Assembly: GCF_021295395.1 (NCBI RefSeq)
Contig: NZ_JAIWOU010000001.1
Location: 1,418,501 to 1,482,500, forward strand
Direction of reading: 5' to 3'
DNA: 64,000 nucleotides
Origin: Komagataeibacter sp. FNDCR2
Lineage (GTDB): Bacteria; Pseudomonadota; Alphaproteobacteria; Acetobacterales; Acetobacteraceae
Below the pieces are notes generated by a model. It was not told where the DNA came from. It saw only the letters and a list, made by a program, of their open reading frames with translations, and ran no database searches. Made by a program: the position numbers and the translations under genes. Positions 26,556-35,772 of this stretch are shown piece after piece. Position 1 is the first letter of the stretch; each line of letters begins with the position of its first letter.

Positions 26556-29060
26556 CTACAGCCGGTAGCTGAATTCGCCGCCGAACATCGCCGGATCGCC
26601 AAGTTGCCCATAGAACACGGCGCCGGCGGCAAGGGGGGTCATGGTGATGAAATATCGTTTGTCCAGCATGTTGTGCCCCCAGAAGCTCAGATCCCATTTG
26701 CCGGATTCCGGGCGGATGCCGATATGGCCATCGAGCAGCCCGTACGGCCTGATGCGCGTATAGGCGGATTCGGATGCATCGGCATAATAGCTGCTGCGAT
26801 AGGTATAATCAGCCCCGACAAAGAAGATGAGCCGCCTCCAGAACCGGCTGGATGGATTGCCGATGTTTCCAAGCCGGGTGGTATATTCCAGCCCGGCGGA
26901 CAGGTTCCATCGCGAATTCAACGGGATCTGATTGCCCGTCAGGCTGTAGAGGCCCGGCACGTTGGAGGATTCGAGCGGATGAGACGCGTTGTTGAACGAT
27001 GCGAAGAACGCATCGGTATAGGATGCCGACAGGCGGCCTTCGAGACCCGGCAGGATGGTGCCCCGTGTCTCAAGTTCGAAGCCACGGGAAACGACGTGCC
27101 TGGCATTTGTCAGATACGAAATCGTGGTGCCGGCCGAGGTGTAGTACGCGGCACTGGTGATATAATCATGCACGTTGTTCCAGAATGCATCGAAATTGAC
27201 TAAAAGCCGCCTGTTGAAAAACGCATTCTTGCTCCCGACCTCGAACATATCGTCGATTTCCGGTTTCACGTCAGGATTGGCGCCCTGGGCAATGTTCAGG
27301 CTGACCAGATTGATGCCGCCATTCCTGAGCCCCCGGCTATAGGTCGCATAGACGAAATTGTCGCCAGTGGGACGGTACACAAGGCTTAACGTGCCACTGG
27401 GTTCGTTTTCCCGATGCGATGCGTGATAGGATGTCGCAGCCCCCAGCACACCCGCGGCAAGTGCGGGGTTGGATGAGTTGACGATGGTTGACGTATAGCT
27501 GCCGGACTTCGTAACGAAGGAGTACCGGAATCCCCCCTCGAGCGAGAGTTTCGATGTTATGTCGTATCGTGCGCGTACATAACCCGCGAGATCGTTGGTG
27601 ATCGGATTATCCGACGATGTGAACAGCGCACCGTTATAGGCGGAATTGTACGTGGCGGGTGACAGGCCATAGCCGTAATATTTCGCACCCTGGGCCGAAA
27701 TCTGCCAGCGCGTATAATCAGGCACTTCCTCATACATGTAGAAAGCGCCAGCGGATACGTGAAAACGGCGTCCTTCCGGTGATGATATCCTGATCTCCTC
27801 GGTGGCGTGCTGTTCATAGACCTGATTATTGCCCGCCGTCAGTGTCCGCAGGCCCGGCGTGGTGCCAAGACCGCCGGAAAAACCGTTATGCGGATACCAG
27901 AACCAGGCGTGCCACGCCGCGATGTTTTCCAGCTTCCACCCATGGGACAGACGGTAGGTGACATCCAGCGAAAGACCATATGTTTCCTGATCGACGGCCT
28001 GGCTGCCAGTGGCAGGCAGGGCGACCAGCATGTCCCGGATTCCGTGCGCGGGCAGCGGTTCGGCGCCAGCGAAGGCGGCACGCTGCCAGTAATTTCCCAT
28101 CACGGTAGCCCCGTTGGCATAGTGCGTAAGCGCCGTGGAGAAGGGTGTGACGCAGCAGCTTTCCCTGAGGTGCGAATAATCGGCGATCAGCCGGAGCGTC
28201 AGCCTGTCGGTAGGAACCGCCAGCAACTGCCCCTTGACGCCGAGATCGTGATAATCCTGATAGTCGCGGCCGGTCGTGACGTTTTTGACGTAACCGTCAT
28301 GATTGATCGAAAACCCTGAAAGGCTGAAGGCGACCTTGTCACTGGAACCGACTGGCCCGGTGGCCCGGAGCCGGACATTGGCGGTGTTGTAGCTGCCGTA
28401 ATCACCCGTGACGGAGTAACCGCGTGTAAAGGAAGGTGCGAGCGTGGTGATGTTGATCGCGCCGCCATCGTTATCCACGCCGCCGCGCGTCGCCTGCGGC
28501 CCCTTGAGCACCTCCATGCCCGACAGGTCGCTTATATCACCAAGAACGGCGCCGGGACGTGTCTGGTACACGCCGTCGATATAGACGGCCGTACCGTTTT
28601 CCAGCCCGTCCTGCGCGCTGGAACTGAAATTGCCAAGGCCGCGCACATTGATGGCCGTATTGCGTGGATTGGTGATCTGAAGCGAGACCGCGGGCAACAG
28701 TTTCACCGCCTGCTGTATGTTGGTGATCTGGTGCGATTGCAGGTCATGTTCGGTGATGGTCGTCACCGCCACGGGATCGTTCTGCCGCATGAGGATCTGA
28801 CGCCGCGACAGCGTGCGCGTGGCGGTGACTTTCATTTCCTCGGGGTGGGAGGCGATCACGGATGCCGGGCGGGCCGTGGGGGAACGGGTGCCGACGGATT
28901 TCGTTGCATGCCGGGGGTGGGCACGGTGGGCGGCGGCATATCCCGGGCGGGTGACACCCGTGGTCAGCAGCAGCGAGAAAGCCAGAGAGCAGTGGGCGAC
29001 CCGGCGCCTGTCCGGTGAAGTCCATCGCAATCCCTGCTGTCCGTCCGGTCTGGCGCGCAT
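26556..29060 (-). CDS. TonB-dependent receptor linked to the sulfonate genes
   Basis: About 834 residues. Long signal region ending near GYAAAHRAHP, a TonB-box/plug segment (ILMRQNDPVAVTTI, NIQQAVKLLPAVSLQI, INVRGLGNFSS, VYIDGVYQTRPGAVLGDI) and a beta-barrel ending in the Y-x-L-type FSYRL. Plug wording is that of the general iron-complex/other-solute class, not the siderophore TIGR group of the first receptor. ATG 29060 is chosen because GGGGA lies five bases upstream; the frame continues 27 codons further without a ribosome site. Divergent from ssuCBA, so probably an outer-membrane porter for a sulfonate or sulfate ester. Confidence 0.9.
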   Translation of the reverse strand: MRARPDGQQGLRWTSPDRRRVAHCSLAFSLLLTTGVTRPGYAAAHRAHPRHATKSVGTRSPTARPASVIASHPEEMKVTATRTLSRRQILMRQNDPVAVTTITEHDLQSHQITNIQQAVKLLPAVSLQITNPRNTAINVRGLGNFSSSAQDGLENGTAVYIDGVYQTRPGAVLGDISDLSGMEVLKGPQATRGGVDNDGGAINITTLAPSFTRGYSVTGDYGSYNTANVRLRATGPVGSSDKVAFSLSGFSINHDGYVKNVTTGRDYQDYHDLGVKGQLLAVPTDRLTLRLIADYSHLRESCCVTPFSTALTHYANGATVMGNYWQRAAFAGAEPLPAHGIRDMLVALPATGSQAVDQETYGLSLDVTYRLSHGWKLENIAAWHAWFWYPHNGFSGGLGTTPGLRTLTAGNNQVYEQHATEEIRISSPEGRRFHVSAGAFYMYEEVPDYTRWQISAQGAKYYGYGLSPATYNSAYNGALFTSSDNPITNDLAGYVRARYDITSKLSLEGGFRYSFVTKSGSYTSTIVNSSNPALAAGVLGAATSYHASHRENEPSGTLSLVYRPTGDNFVYATYSRGLRNGGINLVSLNIAQGANPDVKPEIDDMFEVGSKNAFFNRRLLVNFDAFWNNVHDYITSAAYYTSAGTTISYLTNARHVVSRGFELETRGTILPGLEGRLSASYTDAFFASFNNASHPLESSNVPGLYSLTGNQIPLNSRWNLSAGLEYTTRLGNIGNPSSRFWRRLIFFVGADYTYRSSYYADASESAYTRIRPYGLLDGHIGIRPESGKWDLSFWGHNMLDKRYFITMTPLAAGAVFYGQLGDPAMFGGEFSYRL

Positions 29061-29103
29061 CGCAATCCCCAATAAACGAATCGTATGGTTATATGTTAAT
29101 ATC

Positions 29104-29118
29104 ACGACTATCAGTCGT
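29104..29118. promoter_or_regulatory. Inverted repeat in the receptor/ssu divergent promoter region
   Basis: Perfect 6-base arms ACGACT and AGTCGT around ATC, 44-58 bases upstream of the TonB receptor start. Candidate operator; no regulator gene lies next to it. Confidence 0.35.
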
Positions 29119-29281
29119 TCATATGTTTTGTTTCGAGTCAATACAACAGCTCGCGTCTGTTAATTATTATCCCGACCGGGCCGGGAGCAAGGGATGCATA
29201 CGGATAAAAGGCGCGGAATGACGCGCCGGAATTTATCCACGACTCGTGCCGTATAAAATATATTGAACTACGACTTCATAT

Positions 29282-29296
29282 GTGGAATCATTCCAC
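29282..29296. promoter_or_regulatory. 15-bp palindrome upstream of ssuC
   Basis: GTGGAATCATTCCAC is a perfect palindrome with a single central base, 47-61 bases before the ssuC start. A related GGAA-n10-TTCC arrangement occurs at 32162-32178 before ssuD, so it may be the site of a common sulfur regulator. By eye only. Confidence 0.4.
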
Positions 29297-29342
29297 TATC
29301 GTTTATCGTAATAGAATCCGCAAAACTACAGTTGGTGATCGT

Positions 29343-30206
29343 ATGTCCGAGACTTCCCTGCCCACGGGTATCCGCATGCATGGTCTGGCGGCGAATGGAG
29401 TGTTCGCGATTCCACCCGGACGTGGCCGCCTGCCACGATGGCGGGATGTCTCGCGTTACGTGTCGCCGCTGGCGCTCGTGGCGCTGTGGCAGGTCTGCTG
29501 TTCGGCGGGCTTTCTCTCGACACGCCTCGTCGCCTCACCCGCCCAGATCGCCATGACGGCCTGGTCGCTGACACGTGACGGCACGCTGGAGGCCAATCTT
29601 GGCATCTCACTGCTCCGCGCGGCAGCGGGGCTGTCGCTCGCATTGCTGGCGGGAATCGGTCTCGCCCTGGTTTCAGGACTGTCCCGCGCGGGCGAAGATA
29701 TCGTCGATGCGCCCCTGCAGATCATGCGCACGCTGCCGGTGCTGGCGCTGGTGCCGCTGTTTATTCTCTGGTTCGGGATCGGGGAGACGCCAAAGGTGCT
29801 TCTGGTCGCACTTGGCGCGACTTTTCCCGTCTATCTCAACCTTCACAAGGGTATCCGCACGGTCGATCCGAAACTGCTGGAAATGGCGCGTACACTGGGG
29901 CTTTCACGCGGGCAGACAGTGCGCGACGTCATTCTTCCCGCCGCCTTGCCCGACCTTCTGGTCGGGGTGCGTTATGCCGTGGGGGTCGCATGGTTGATGC
30001 TGGTCGTGGCCGAACAGATCAACGCTGAAAGCGGCATCGGGCACATGATGATGGATGCGGAAGATTTCTTGCGCACCGACATCATCCTGGTGGGCCTGAT
30101 GGTGTACGGCCTGCTTGGCCTGCTGTCCGATAATCTGGTCCGGGGGCTGGAAAGGTGGCTGCTGGCCTGGCGTCCGCTTTCGCCGCGACGTGGAGAGAGC
30201 GCATGA
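29343..30206 (+). CDS. ssuC: Sulfonate ABC transporter permease
   Basis: Inner-membrane permease of the SsuC/TauC family, about 287 residues with five to six helices. The EAA loop that contacts the ATPase reads EMARTLGLSRGQTVRDVILPAALPDLLVGVR. ATG 29343 is taken as start since the upstream codons back to 29280 are not family-like. Order ssuC-ssuB-ssuA with four-base overlap to ssuB shows an operon. The specific sulfonate is unknown. Confidence 0.9.
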   Translation: MSETSLPTGIRMHGLAANGVFAIPPGRGRLPRWRDVSRYVSPLALVALWQVCCSAGFLSTRLVASPAQIAMTAWSLTRDGTLEANLGISLLRAAAGLSLALLAGIGLALVSGLSRAGEDIVDAPLQIMRTLPVLALVPLFILWFGIGETPKVLLVALGATFPVYLNLHKGIRTVDPKLLEMARTLGLSRGQTVRDVILPAALPDLLVGVRYAVGVAWLMLVVAEQINAESGIGHMMMDAEDFLRTDIILVGLMVYGLLGLLSDNLVRGLERWLLAWRPLSPRRGESA

Positions 30207-30961
30207 ACACGTTTTCAATGCCGGAACAGGCGCGCCCCGAACCAACGGCGCAATCCGCCGCTGCCGCCGTCATGGTACGCGGTCTGACCCGCCGTTTCGC
30301 CAGTGGTCCGGCAGTGCTTGACGGGCTGGACCTGCGTATCGCACCGGGCGAGTTTGTCGCGCTGCTGGGGCGGAGCGGATCGGGAAAATCGACATTATTG
30401 CGCACGCTGGCGGGGCTTGACCCGGTAACGGCCGGGACGGTCCACCGCCCGGACGATGTGGCGGTCGTGTTTCAGGAAAGCCGGCTGCTGCCATGGCGGC
30501 GTGTCTGGCAGAATGTTGTCCTGGGACAGAAAAAAGACGCGCAGGCCCGCGCAAGGGCGCAGGCCGTTCTGGGGGAAGTGGAACTGGCCCATCGCAGCGA
30601 GGCATGGCCGCTGACCCTGTCCGGCGGTGAGGCCCAGCGCGCGGCGCTGGCAAGGGCGCTGGTGCGCGAACCGGATTTTCTGATGCTGGACGAACCCTTC
30701 GCGGCACTTGATGCGCTGAGCCGGCTCAAGATGCAGCGTCTGGTCGCCGCGCTATGGCAGCGCCATCGCTGCGCCGTTCTGCTGGTCACGCATGATGTGG
30801 ATGAGGCGGTCCTGCTGGCGGACCGGGCGGTGGTTCTTGAGGCGGGGCGTATCCGGACGGATCTTCCCATCCCGCTGGACCGGCCCCGCCGGCACACCAG
30901 CCCCGGTTTCGAACGCTTCCGCCAGACATTGCTGGACGCGCTGGGCGTTCACGACGATTGA
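30203..30961 (+). CDS. ssuB: Sulfonate ABC transporter ATP-binding protein
   Basis: 252-residue ABC ATPase. Walker A GRSGSGKST, signature LSGGEAQRAALARAL, Walker B FLMLDEPFAALD and the switch histidine in LVTHDVDEAV are all intact. VFQESRLLPWRRVWQNV is the Q-loop wording of the nitrate/sulfonate/taurine subfamily. The ATG at 30203 follows GGAGAGAG and overlaps the ssuC stop; the first 30 residues (Ala/Pro/Gln-rich) are an extension relative to E. coli SsuB. Confidence 0.93.
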   Translation: MNTFSMPEQARPEPTAQSAAAAVMVRGLTRRFASGPAVLDGLDLRIAPGEFVALLGRSGSGKSTLLRTLAGLDPVTAGTVHRPDDVAVVFQESRLLPWRRVWQNVVLGQKKDAQARARAQAVLGEVELAHRSEAWPLTLSGGEAQRAALARALVREPDFLMLDEPFAALDALSRLKMQRLVAALWQRHRCAVLLVTHDVDEAVLLADRAVVLEAGRIRTDLPIPLDRPRRHTSPGFERFRQTLLDALGVHDD

Positions 30962-30997
30962 CGCGCCGGGCAGGCGATATTGCAAGGGAGACGGGAT

Positions 30998-31942
30998 TTG
31001 CTGTTTTCAAGACGTCATGTCATGGCCGCGCTGGCGGCCCAGGGGGTCATGGCCGGTATCCCGTGGCGCGCGCGCGGCGCGACCCGGACGATCCGGGTCG
31101 GCTACCAGAAATACGGCACGCTCATCCTACTGAAAACGAAGGGGTTTCTTGAAGATGCGCTGCGCCCCGCCGGAATCGGGGTGGAGTGGGCCCAGTTCCC
31201 CGCCGGGCCGCCGCTGTTGCAGGCGCTGGTGGCCGGTGCGCTGGATTTCGGGCAGACGGGGGATCTGCCGCCCGTCTTCGTCCAGGCGTCATCGCCCGAT
31301 GCACTGGTCTATGCCGGGCATGAAGCGCGCTGTGGCGCGAGCGAGGCGATCATCGTTCCAGCCACAAGTACGATCCGCTCGGTTGCCGATCTGAAAGGCA
31401 GGCGCGTTGCGGTCACGCGGGGGGCGGATGCCCACTGGCTGCTTGTTGCCTCACTTCATAAACATGGCCTGAGCCTTGGTGATGTTTCCGTATCCTATCT
31501 TCTTCCTGCCGCGGCGCGACCGGCCTTTGAGACGGGACAGGTCGATGCCTGGGCCATCTGGGATCCTTACCTGTCCGGCGCGGACGCGGGCACCCGGACG
31601 ATCGCCACCGGCGATGACGTGGAGGGAGGCACCGCGTTCTATCTCGCCCGCCGTGGATTTTTCGAGGAGAGTCCCGATCTGGTGCGCTCCGTCCTTGCGG
31701 CGGTGGCGAAATGCGATGACTGGGCCGCGAACCACAGGGATGAAGTCATCGCCCTGCTTGCACGCAGTACGGGTCTGGCACCGGATGTGGTCGCCCGTTC
31801 ACTCGCGAAGCTGCGGTACGGCCTTCTGCCCATGACGCCCGACGTGGTTGCGGGCCAGCAGGCAATCGCTGACGGTTTTCACGCAGCGGGCCTGCTGGCC
31901 ACGATACCGGACGTTGCCGCCGCGGCACCCAGAATCCTTTGA
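30998..31942 (+). CDS. ssuA: Sulfonate ABC transporter substrate-binding protein
   Basis: Periplasmic binding protein of the SsuA/TauA family, about 314 residues. An N-terminal Arg-rich signal (FSRRHVMAALAAQGVMAG, possibly Tat-like because of the double Arg) leads into IRVGYQKYGTLILLKTKGFLEDAL, LDFGQTGDLPPVFVQA and VAVTRGADAHWLLVASL, all typical. GGGAG lies seven bases before the TTG at 30998, so I take TTG as the start; a TTG at 30980 and an ATG at 31022 are alternatives. Third gene of the transporter operon. Confidence 0.9.
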   Translation: MLFSRRHVMAALAAQGVMAGIPWRARGATRTIRVGYQKYGTLILLKTKGFLEDALRPAGIGVEWAQFPAGPPLLQALVAGALDFGQTGDLPPVFVQASSPDALVYAGHEARCGASEAIIVPATSTIRSVADLKGRRVAVTRGADAHWLLVASLHKHGLSLGDVSVSYLLPAAARPAFETGQVDAWAIWDPYLSGADAGTRTIATGDDVEGGTAFYLARRGFFEESPDLVRSVLAAVAKCDDWAANHRDEVIALLARSTGLAPDVVARSLAKLRYGLLPMTPDVVAGQQAIADGFHAAGLLATIPDVAAAAPRIL

Positions 31943-32350
31943 CGGACTCTCCGGTTTTTAAAATTGAAGCATGAAGGGGTGAATTGGGTCCGGGAGGTCT
32001 GGGCGATACTTCCTTCGGTAAACAACAGTGAATAACCGTTGTTTTTCACGATAATGATATAGATACATAAAAATACGTAAATATGTTTGATTATACAAGA
32101 ATCACGTTGACTCATGATGATTCATGAGGGACGATAATCGAAATAAACTATATCACACAGTGGAATACGAAGCGTTCCCTGCCAGCGGATAAATCGAAGC
32201 CGGTAGTACTGTTTGGGGAACGCCAGATGGTTTCGTGACATCGATTGCCCCGGGGCGAACCCTACGGCTTCGTCCTTCTCGCCCAGACCTTTCCGCCGTT
32301 ACGCGGTGCCGCGCGGCGGTTCCTGACAATATCCAGTTTCATGAGAGTGT
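31943..32350 (+). promoter_or_regulatory. ssuA-ssuD intergenic region with probable ssuD promoter
   Basis: 408 bases without a gene. It contains an inverted repeat at 32111-32128 (CTCATGA/TCATGAG, 4-base loop) lying between TTGACT (32108-32113) and GATAAT (32133-32138), which could be -35/-10 boxes with a somewhat long 19-base spacer, and a GGAA-n10-TTCC motif at 32162-32178. ssuD is therefore probably transcribed separately from ssuCBA. Confidence 0.4.
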
Positions 32351-33517
32351 ATGATGGTTCAGGCTCCTGAAAAGATAAATGTCCTGTGGTTTCTGCCCAC
32401 ACATGGTGAAACACGTTACCTGGGCTCGGCGGAGGGGGGCCGTTCGGTCGATCTGGCCTATCTGCAGCAGGTTGCCCGCGCGGCGGACAGCCTGGGCTTT
32501 TATGGCGTGCTGATCCCCACCGGCCGCAGTTGCGAGGATTCCTGGGTGGTGGCCTCCGCCCTCGTACCGACGACCGAGCGGCTGAATTTCCTGATCGCCC
32601 TGCGCCCCGGTCTGCTCTCCCCCACCCTGGCCGCCCGGATGACGTCGACGCTTGACCGCCTGTCGGGCGGGCGGCTGCGGATCAATATCGTCACCGGCGG
32701 CGACCCGAAAGAGAACGCCGGGGATGGGGTCTTCCTCGATCACGCGGAACGTTATGCGGTCACGGACGAGTTCCTTGATATCTATTCGCGGCTGATGCGC
32801 GGCGAGCAGGTGACGCATCACGGGAAGCATTTCCATATCGAGGACGGTCACCTGCTCTTTCCCCCGCACCAGAAGAATGGCCCCCCACTGTATTTCGGCG
32901 GTTCGTCGGATGAAGGCATCCGCGTTGCCGCCAGACGGGTTGATAAATACCTGACCTGGGGCGAGCCTCCTGCGCAGGTTCGTGAAAAGATCGCCCGTGT
33001 CCGCGCGGCGGCGGAGAAGGAGGGGCGGGAACTGAGCTTTGGCATCAGGCTGCACGTCATTGTCCGCGAGACCACGGCAGAGGCCTGGGCGGCCGCGGAC
33101 CGGCTGATTTCGCGACTGGATGACGCGGCGATCGCGAAAGCGCAGGCGATCTTCTCGCGTATCAGTTCGGTGGGGCAGCAGCGAATGGCCGCCCTGCACG
33201 GGGGGCGGCGCGACCGGCTGGAGGTCAGCCCCAACCTGTGGGCGGGCGTGGGGCTGGTGCGCGGCGGGGCGGGCACGGCACTGGTAGGCGACCCGGCAAC
33301 CGTTGCCGAGCGGATTGACGAATATCGCAGGGCCGGTTGTGACAGCTTCATCTTTTCCGGCTATCCGCATCTGGAGGAAGCCTGGCGTTTCGGTGAACTC
33401 GTTCTTCCCCTGCTACCCACGGCGCATGCCACACGCCCCGCGGCCAGCGTGAACAATACCGGCCCGTTTGGGGAGAGCATCGCCAACACCATCCCGCCCT
33501 TGCAGGCGGCGTCCTGA
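32351..33517 (+). CDS. ssuD: FMNH2-dependent alkanesulfonate monooxygenase
   Basis: Luciferase-like flavin monooxygenase that cleaves alkanesulfonates to aldehyde and sulfite using FMNH2 and oxygen. 388 residues, usual length. Family-diagnostic stretches: [29 protein letters not shown] (with the active-site Cys region), [27 protein letters not shown] and [12 protein letters not shown]; the late flexible loop with [15 protein letters not shown] is present. Cytosolic. No ssuE flavin reductase is in the window, so FMNH2 must come from elsewhere. Two ATGs in a row (32351, 32354). Confidence 0.95.
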   Translation: MMVQAPEKINVLWFLPTHGETRYLGSAEGGRSVDLAYLQQVARAADSLGFYGVLIPTGRSCEDSWVVASALVPTTERLNFLIALRPGLLSPTLAARMTSTLDRLSGGRLRINIVTGGDPKENAGDGVFLDHAERYAVTDEFLDIYSRLMRGEQVTHHGKHFHIEDGHLLFPPHQKNGPPLYFGGSSDEGIRVAARRVDKYLTWGEPPAQVREKIARVRAAAEKEGRELSFGIRLHVIVRETTAEAWAAADRLISRLDDAAIAKAQAIFSRISSVGQQRMAALHGGRRDRLEVSPNLWAGVGLVRGGAGTALVGDPATVAERIDEYRRAGCDSFIFSGYPHLEEAWRFGELVLPLLPTAHATRPAASVNNTGPFGESIANTIPPLQAAS

Positions 33518-33815
33518 CGGAAGCAGTTTCGCATGTCGTGCTGAATGTCACGTTTGCCGTGCGGTCGCACCGACCGCGCGGCAGGGGTGGCATCAGACGC
33601 TTTGCGTAACGGTACGTGCGCTACATCCTGTATGCATCGCTGCCCCGCGTTTGAACCCCTGCAAACCGTCCTTTCGCAACCCCACGTCCATAACTGAAAA
33701 TGCGTAACCAGCATTGGACGATGTCGGGTTGACCGACAGGATTTTATACAAGGTGGATACGCCCCGGAGCTGGCGCGCAGGATAAAGCCTGCGATCGGAC
33801 ATAAGGAAGAAAATC

Positions 33816-33971
33816 ATGACCACACATCACGAACCCTCCGCTACGGCTCTTGCTCACCGACTGAAGGAGGTGGAGCGCGATCTGGCGCGCGCGGAGAAGG
33901 ATAATCCGGAACACGTCCACGCCCTGAACGCGGAAAAGAAAAAGCTTGAAGAACAACTCGCCCGGCGTTGA
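33816..33971 (+). CDS. Small coiled-coil protein (51 residues), unknown function
   Basis: Short gene with a strong ribosome site (AAGGAAG, six bases before the ATG). The protein starts MTTHHEPSATALAHRL and is then almost entirely charged helix (KEVERDLARAEKDN, ALNAEKKKLEEQLARR) with heptad-like leucines, so a short coiled coil is likely. No family assigned. An IS relic begins immediately after its stop codon, so its 3' end could have been altered by that insertion. Confidence 0.6.
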   Translation: MTTHHEPSATALAHRLKEVERDLARAEKDNPEHVHALNAEKKKLEEQLARR

Positions 33972-34103
33972 TGGCAACTCTGCTCCTTTGAAGTCGCTGA
34001 CCTGTCCCGCAGTCTGATGCAGGCGGACAGGTCGGCCCAGACCATCACACACAGGCTCATCCTCCACGAGGATCTGTGAATCATAGATTACCAGGTCCTG
34101 AGT
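33972..34103 (-). mobile_element. Relic of an IS427-like (IS5 family) element with internal deletion
   Basis: The minus strand begins at about 34103 with CTCAGGACC, the same end as the fuller element at 48976-49819, continues through ATGATTCACAG and GGATGAGCCTGTG, then jumps directly to the second transposase frame (CDGLGRPVRLHQTAGQVSDF). About 0.38 kb between two TGTG copies is missing and the right end is lost at about 33972. Non-functional. Confidence 0.8.
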
Positions 34104-34117
34104 CTAAAAACCCATGC

Positions 34118-35437
34118 CTATAGTTTAGGCTCCGCAGTGGTTGCCGAGGCGGTGTTCTGCTTGGTTGGCTCGTTATACTGTGTCGCGCTCACAACAAGGT
34201 TGCGATTAGGTGAAATGCCGTTGATTTCTGCGGTAATTTCAACTTCAGGCCCGGACGGATCCGCTGGATCATGACCCAGCCAAATCCGCAGGTCACCGTC
34301 GTTTTCTATGGATATGGGGGGGCCATATTTCGCGTCGAGCCTAGCGCGCAAACCCGCCGTGTCGATGTCGTTAGCTAGATGCTGCTCACTCGCGATACGC
34401 GTCAGGTGACCCGATTTCCCGTCAAGCGCCATGCAATTCTCGAAAGCAGGAGGTTCTTCACCCTGTGCCCTCGCATCGAAATCCTCCCTGCCAATCTCTC
34501 TACCCGCGCAGATTGCCCATTCAGCGGGCGGCTTAGACGTAGCAGAGGCTCCGACCATTCGCGGGTATTGCTGGGCCAGTGTCTTGCTGGTGTTGGCGAG
34601 ACCGTTGAACAGGAGCACAATACCACCATCCTCAAAGCTTCCAAGTTGCTTGGTCCAACCGGCTTTTCCGGCTGACAAAGCCGCGTCGGTCGATGTTGTT
34701 AACCCAATCCCCTGAATGTCTGCTGCCTTCAGGGTCGATGGAATGCTCGGCATTGGGACAGCATCAATTGGAAAATTGTACATCTCCTGGCCCGACTGTG
34801 TAAGAAGTCGCCCAGCCACAATAACAGCGTTCACCATGCTTGGCCCATTTTCCTCCAGGGAAGGTGGGACGCTATCGAGATGATATGCCAGTTCGAGGAC
34901 TACGTAACCGGCGTCGCTACCTTGAGTAGTGGAGAGGTTGAAGCGCTTAGCAAATGCCTCGGCCTGAGGAACAGTCATTGGCACTTGCGCGATTGCGGCG
35001 CGATTCCGGAACTGAATCCCGTATTGGTGGAAGATGATGTTATCCTCTACCGGAATATACGATGATTCCCCAAAATCGACCATGTATGCCTGGTTATCGA
35101 CTTGATACTGCAGCAATTGCACACCAATTCTGACAGAAAAAATCGAGTTTTTGCTGATCTGATCGAATCTCGTCTGTAATGCCTGTATTTTCTGTTGGAG
35201 TACTGCATCCCGGTTGAAAGTCGTCGATACACGATATGCGCCCGAGTTCTGGGCATATTTCTGAAAGTCCGGGACAGTTCCCTCCATCCGGTCATACAGG
35301 AAGGACATCGTCGTTCCATCAAGTTTTGGTTGTATATAGACCGAATCCGGTGCAGAAAAAGCGCTGATCGGTAAAAGACAAAAAAATAATAATACAAAAT
35401 AACCTGCAATGAATTTTACACGATACCTCAATATCAT
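34118..35437 (-). CDS. Exported protein of unknown function
   Basis: 439 residues. MILRYRVKFIAGYFVLLFFCLLPISAFS is a signal peptide with cleavage near AFSA, so the protein should be periplasmic or outer-membrane associated. The body has no membrane helix after the signal, two Cys-containing segments late in the protein (WAICAGRE, FENCMALDG) and a Thr/Ala-rich tail. A good AGGAA site lies upstream of the ATG. I do not recognise a family. Composition is more AT-rich than the core genes and it is next to an IS relic, which suggests transfer. Confidence 0.75.
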   Translation of the reverse strand: MILRYRVKFIAGYFVLLFFCLLPISAFSAPDSVYIQPKLDGTTMSFLYDRMEGTVPDFQKYAQNSGAYRVSTTFNRDAVLQQKIQALQTRFDQISKNSIFSVRIGVQLLQYQVDNQAYMVDFGESSYIPVEDNIIFHQYGIQFRNRAAIAQVPMTVPQAEAFAKRFNLSTTQGSDAGYVVLELAYHLDSVPPSLEENGPSMVNAVIVAGRLLTQSGQEMYNFPIDAVPMPSIPSTLKAADIQGIGLTTSTDAALSAGKAGWTKQLGSFEDGGIVLLFNGLANTSKTLAQQYPRMVGASATSKPPAEWAICAGREIGREDFDARAQGEEPPAFENCMALDGKSGHLTRIASEQHLANDIDTAGLRARLDAKYGPPISIENDGDLRIWLGHDPADPSGPEVEITAEINGISPNRNLVVSATQYNEPTKQNTASATTAEPKL

Positions 35438-35772
35438 AGGAAATATTCCTCTTCGGTTACTACTCCTTATCCCGGATTGAGCAATCCAAACAAGGAAGTC
35501 ACTGGGTAATATTGCCCTTCAAATATTCCAGCAACCTTTTCATAATTATATCCAGGATCTTCCCGGGACAACCAGGAGACGGACGTTTTCGTTGAATGCT
35601 TATGCCAATTCCGCTGTGTTCGAACCCATACGACCATGCGACCAGCCTCAGAAGATCGCCGCCTTGTCTCCCTTGCATGTGCTTACCAGTCCCGTCCGCT
35701 TAGGAGAGAGGGTAAGGCAGGAAAACAGAAGGCCAGCTTGCGAATCATAACGCGGACTTATATAGTCCGCGT
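35438..35772 (+). other. Divergent intergenic region upstream of the Rrf2 gene
   Basis: 335 bases between the exported protein (-) and the Rrf2 regulator (+). I see no gene in it; its right end is the palindromic operator described separately. Confidence 0.45.
35751..35771. promoter_or_regulatory. Palindromic operator abutting the Rrf2 start codon
   Basis: Perfect 8-base arms CGCGGACT and AGTCCGCG around TATAT, ending one base before the Rrf2 ATG at 35773. This is the likely autoregulatory site; it leaves no room for a Shine-Dalgarno sequence. Confidence 0.7.
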
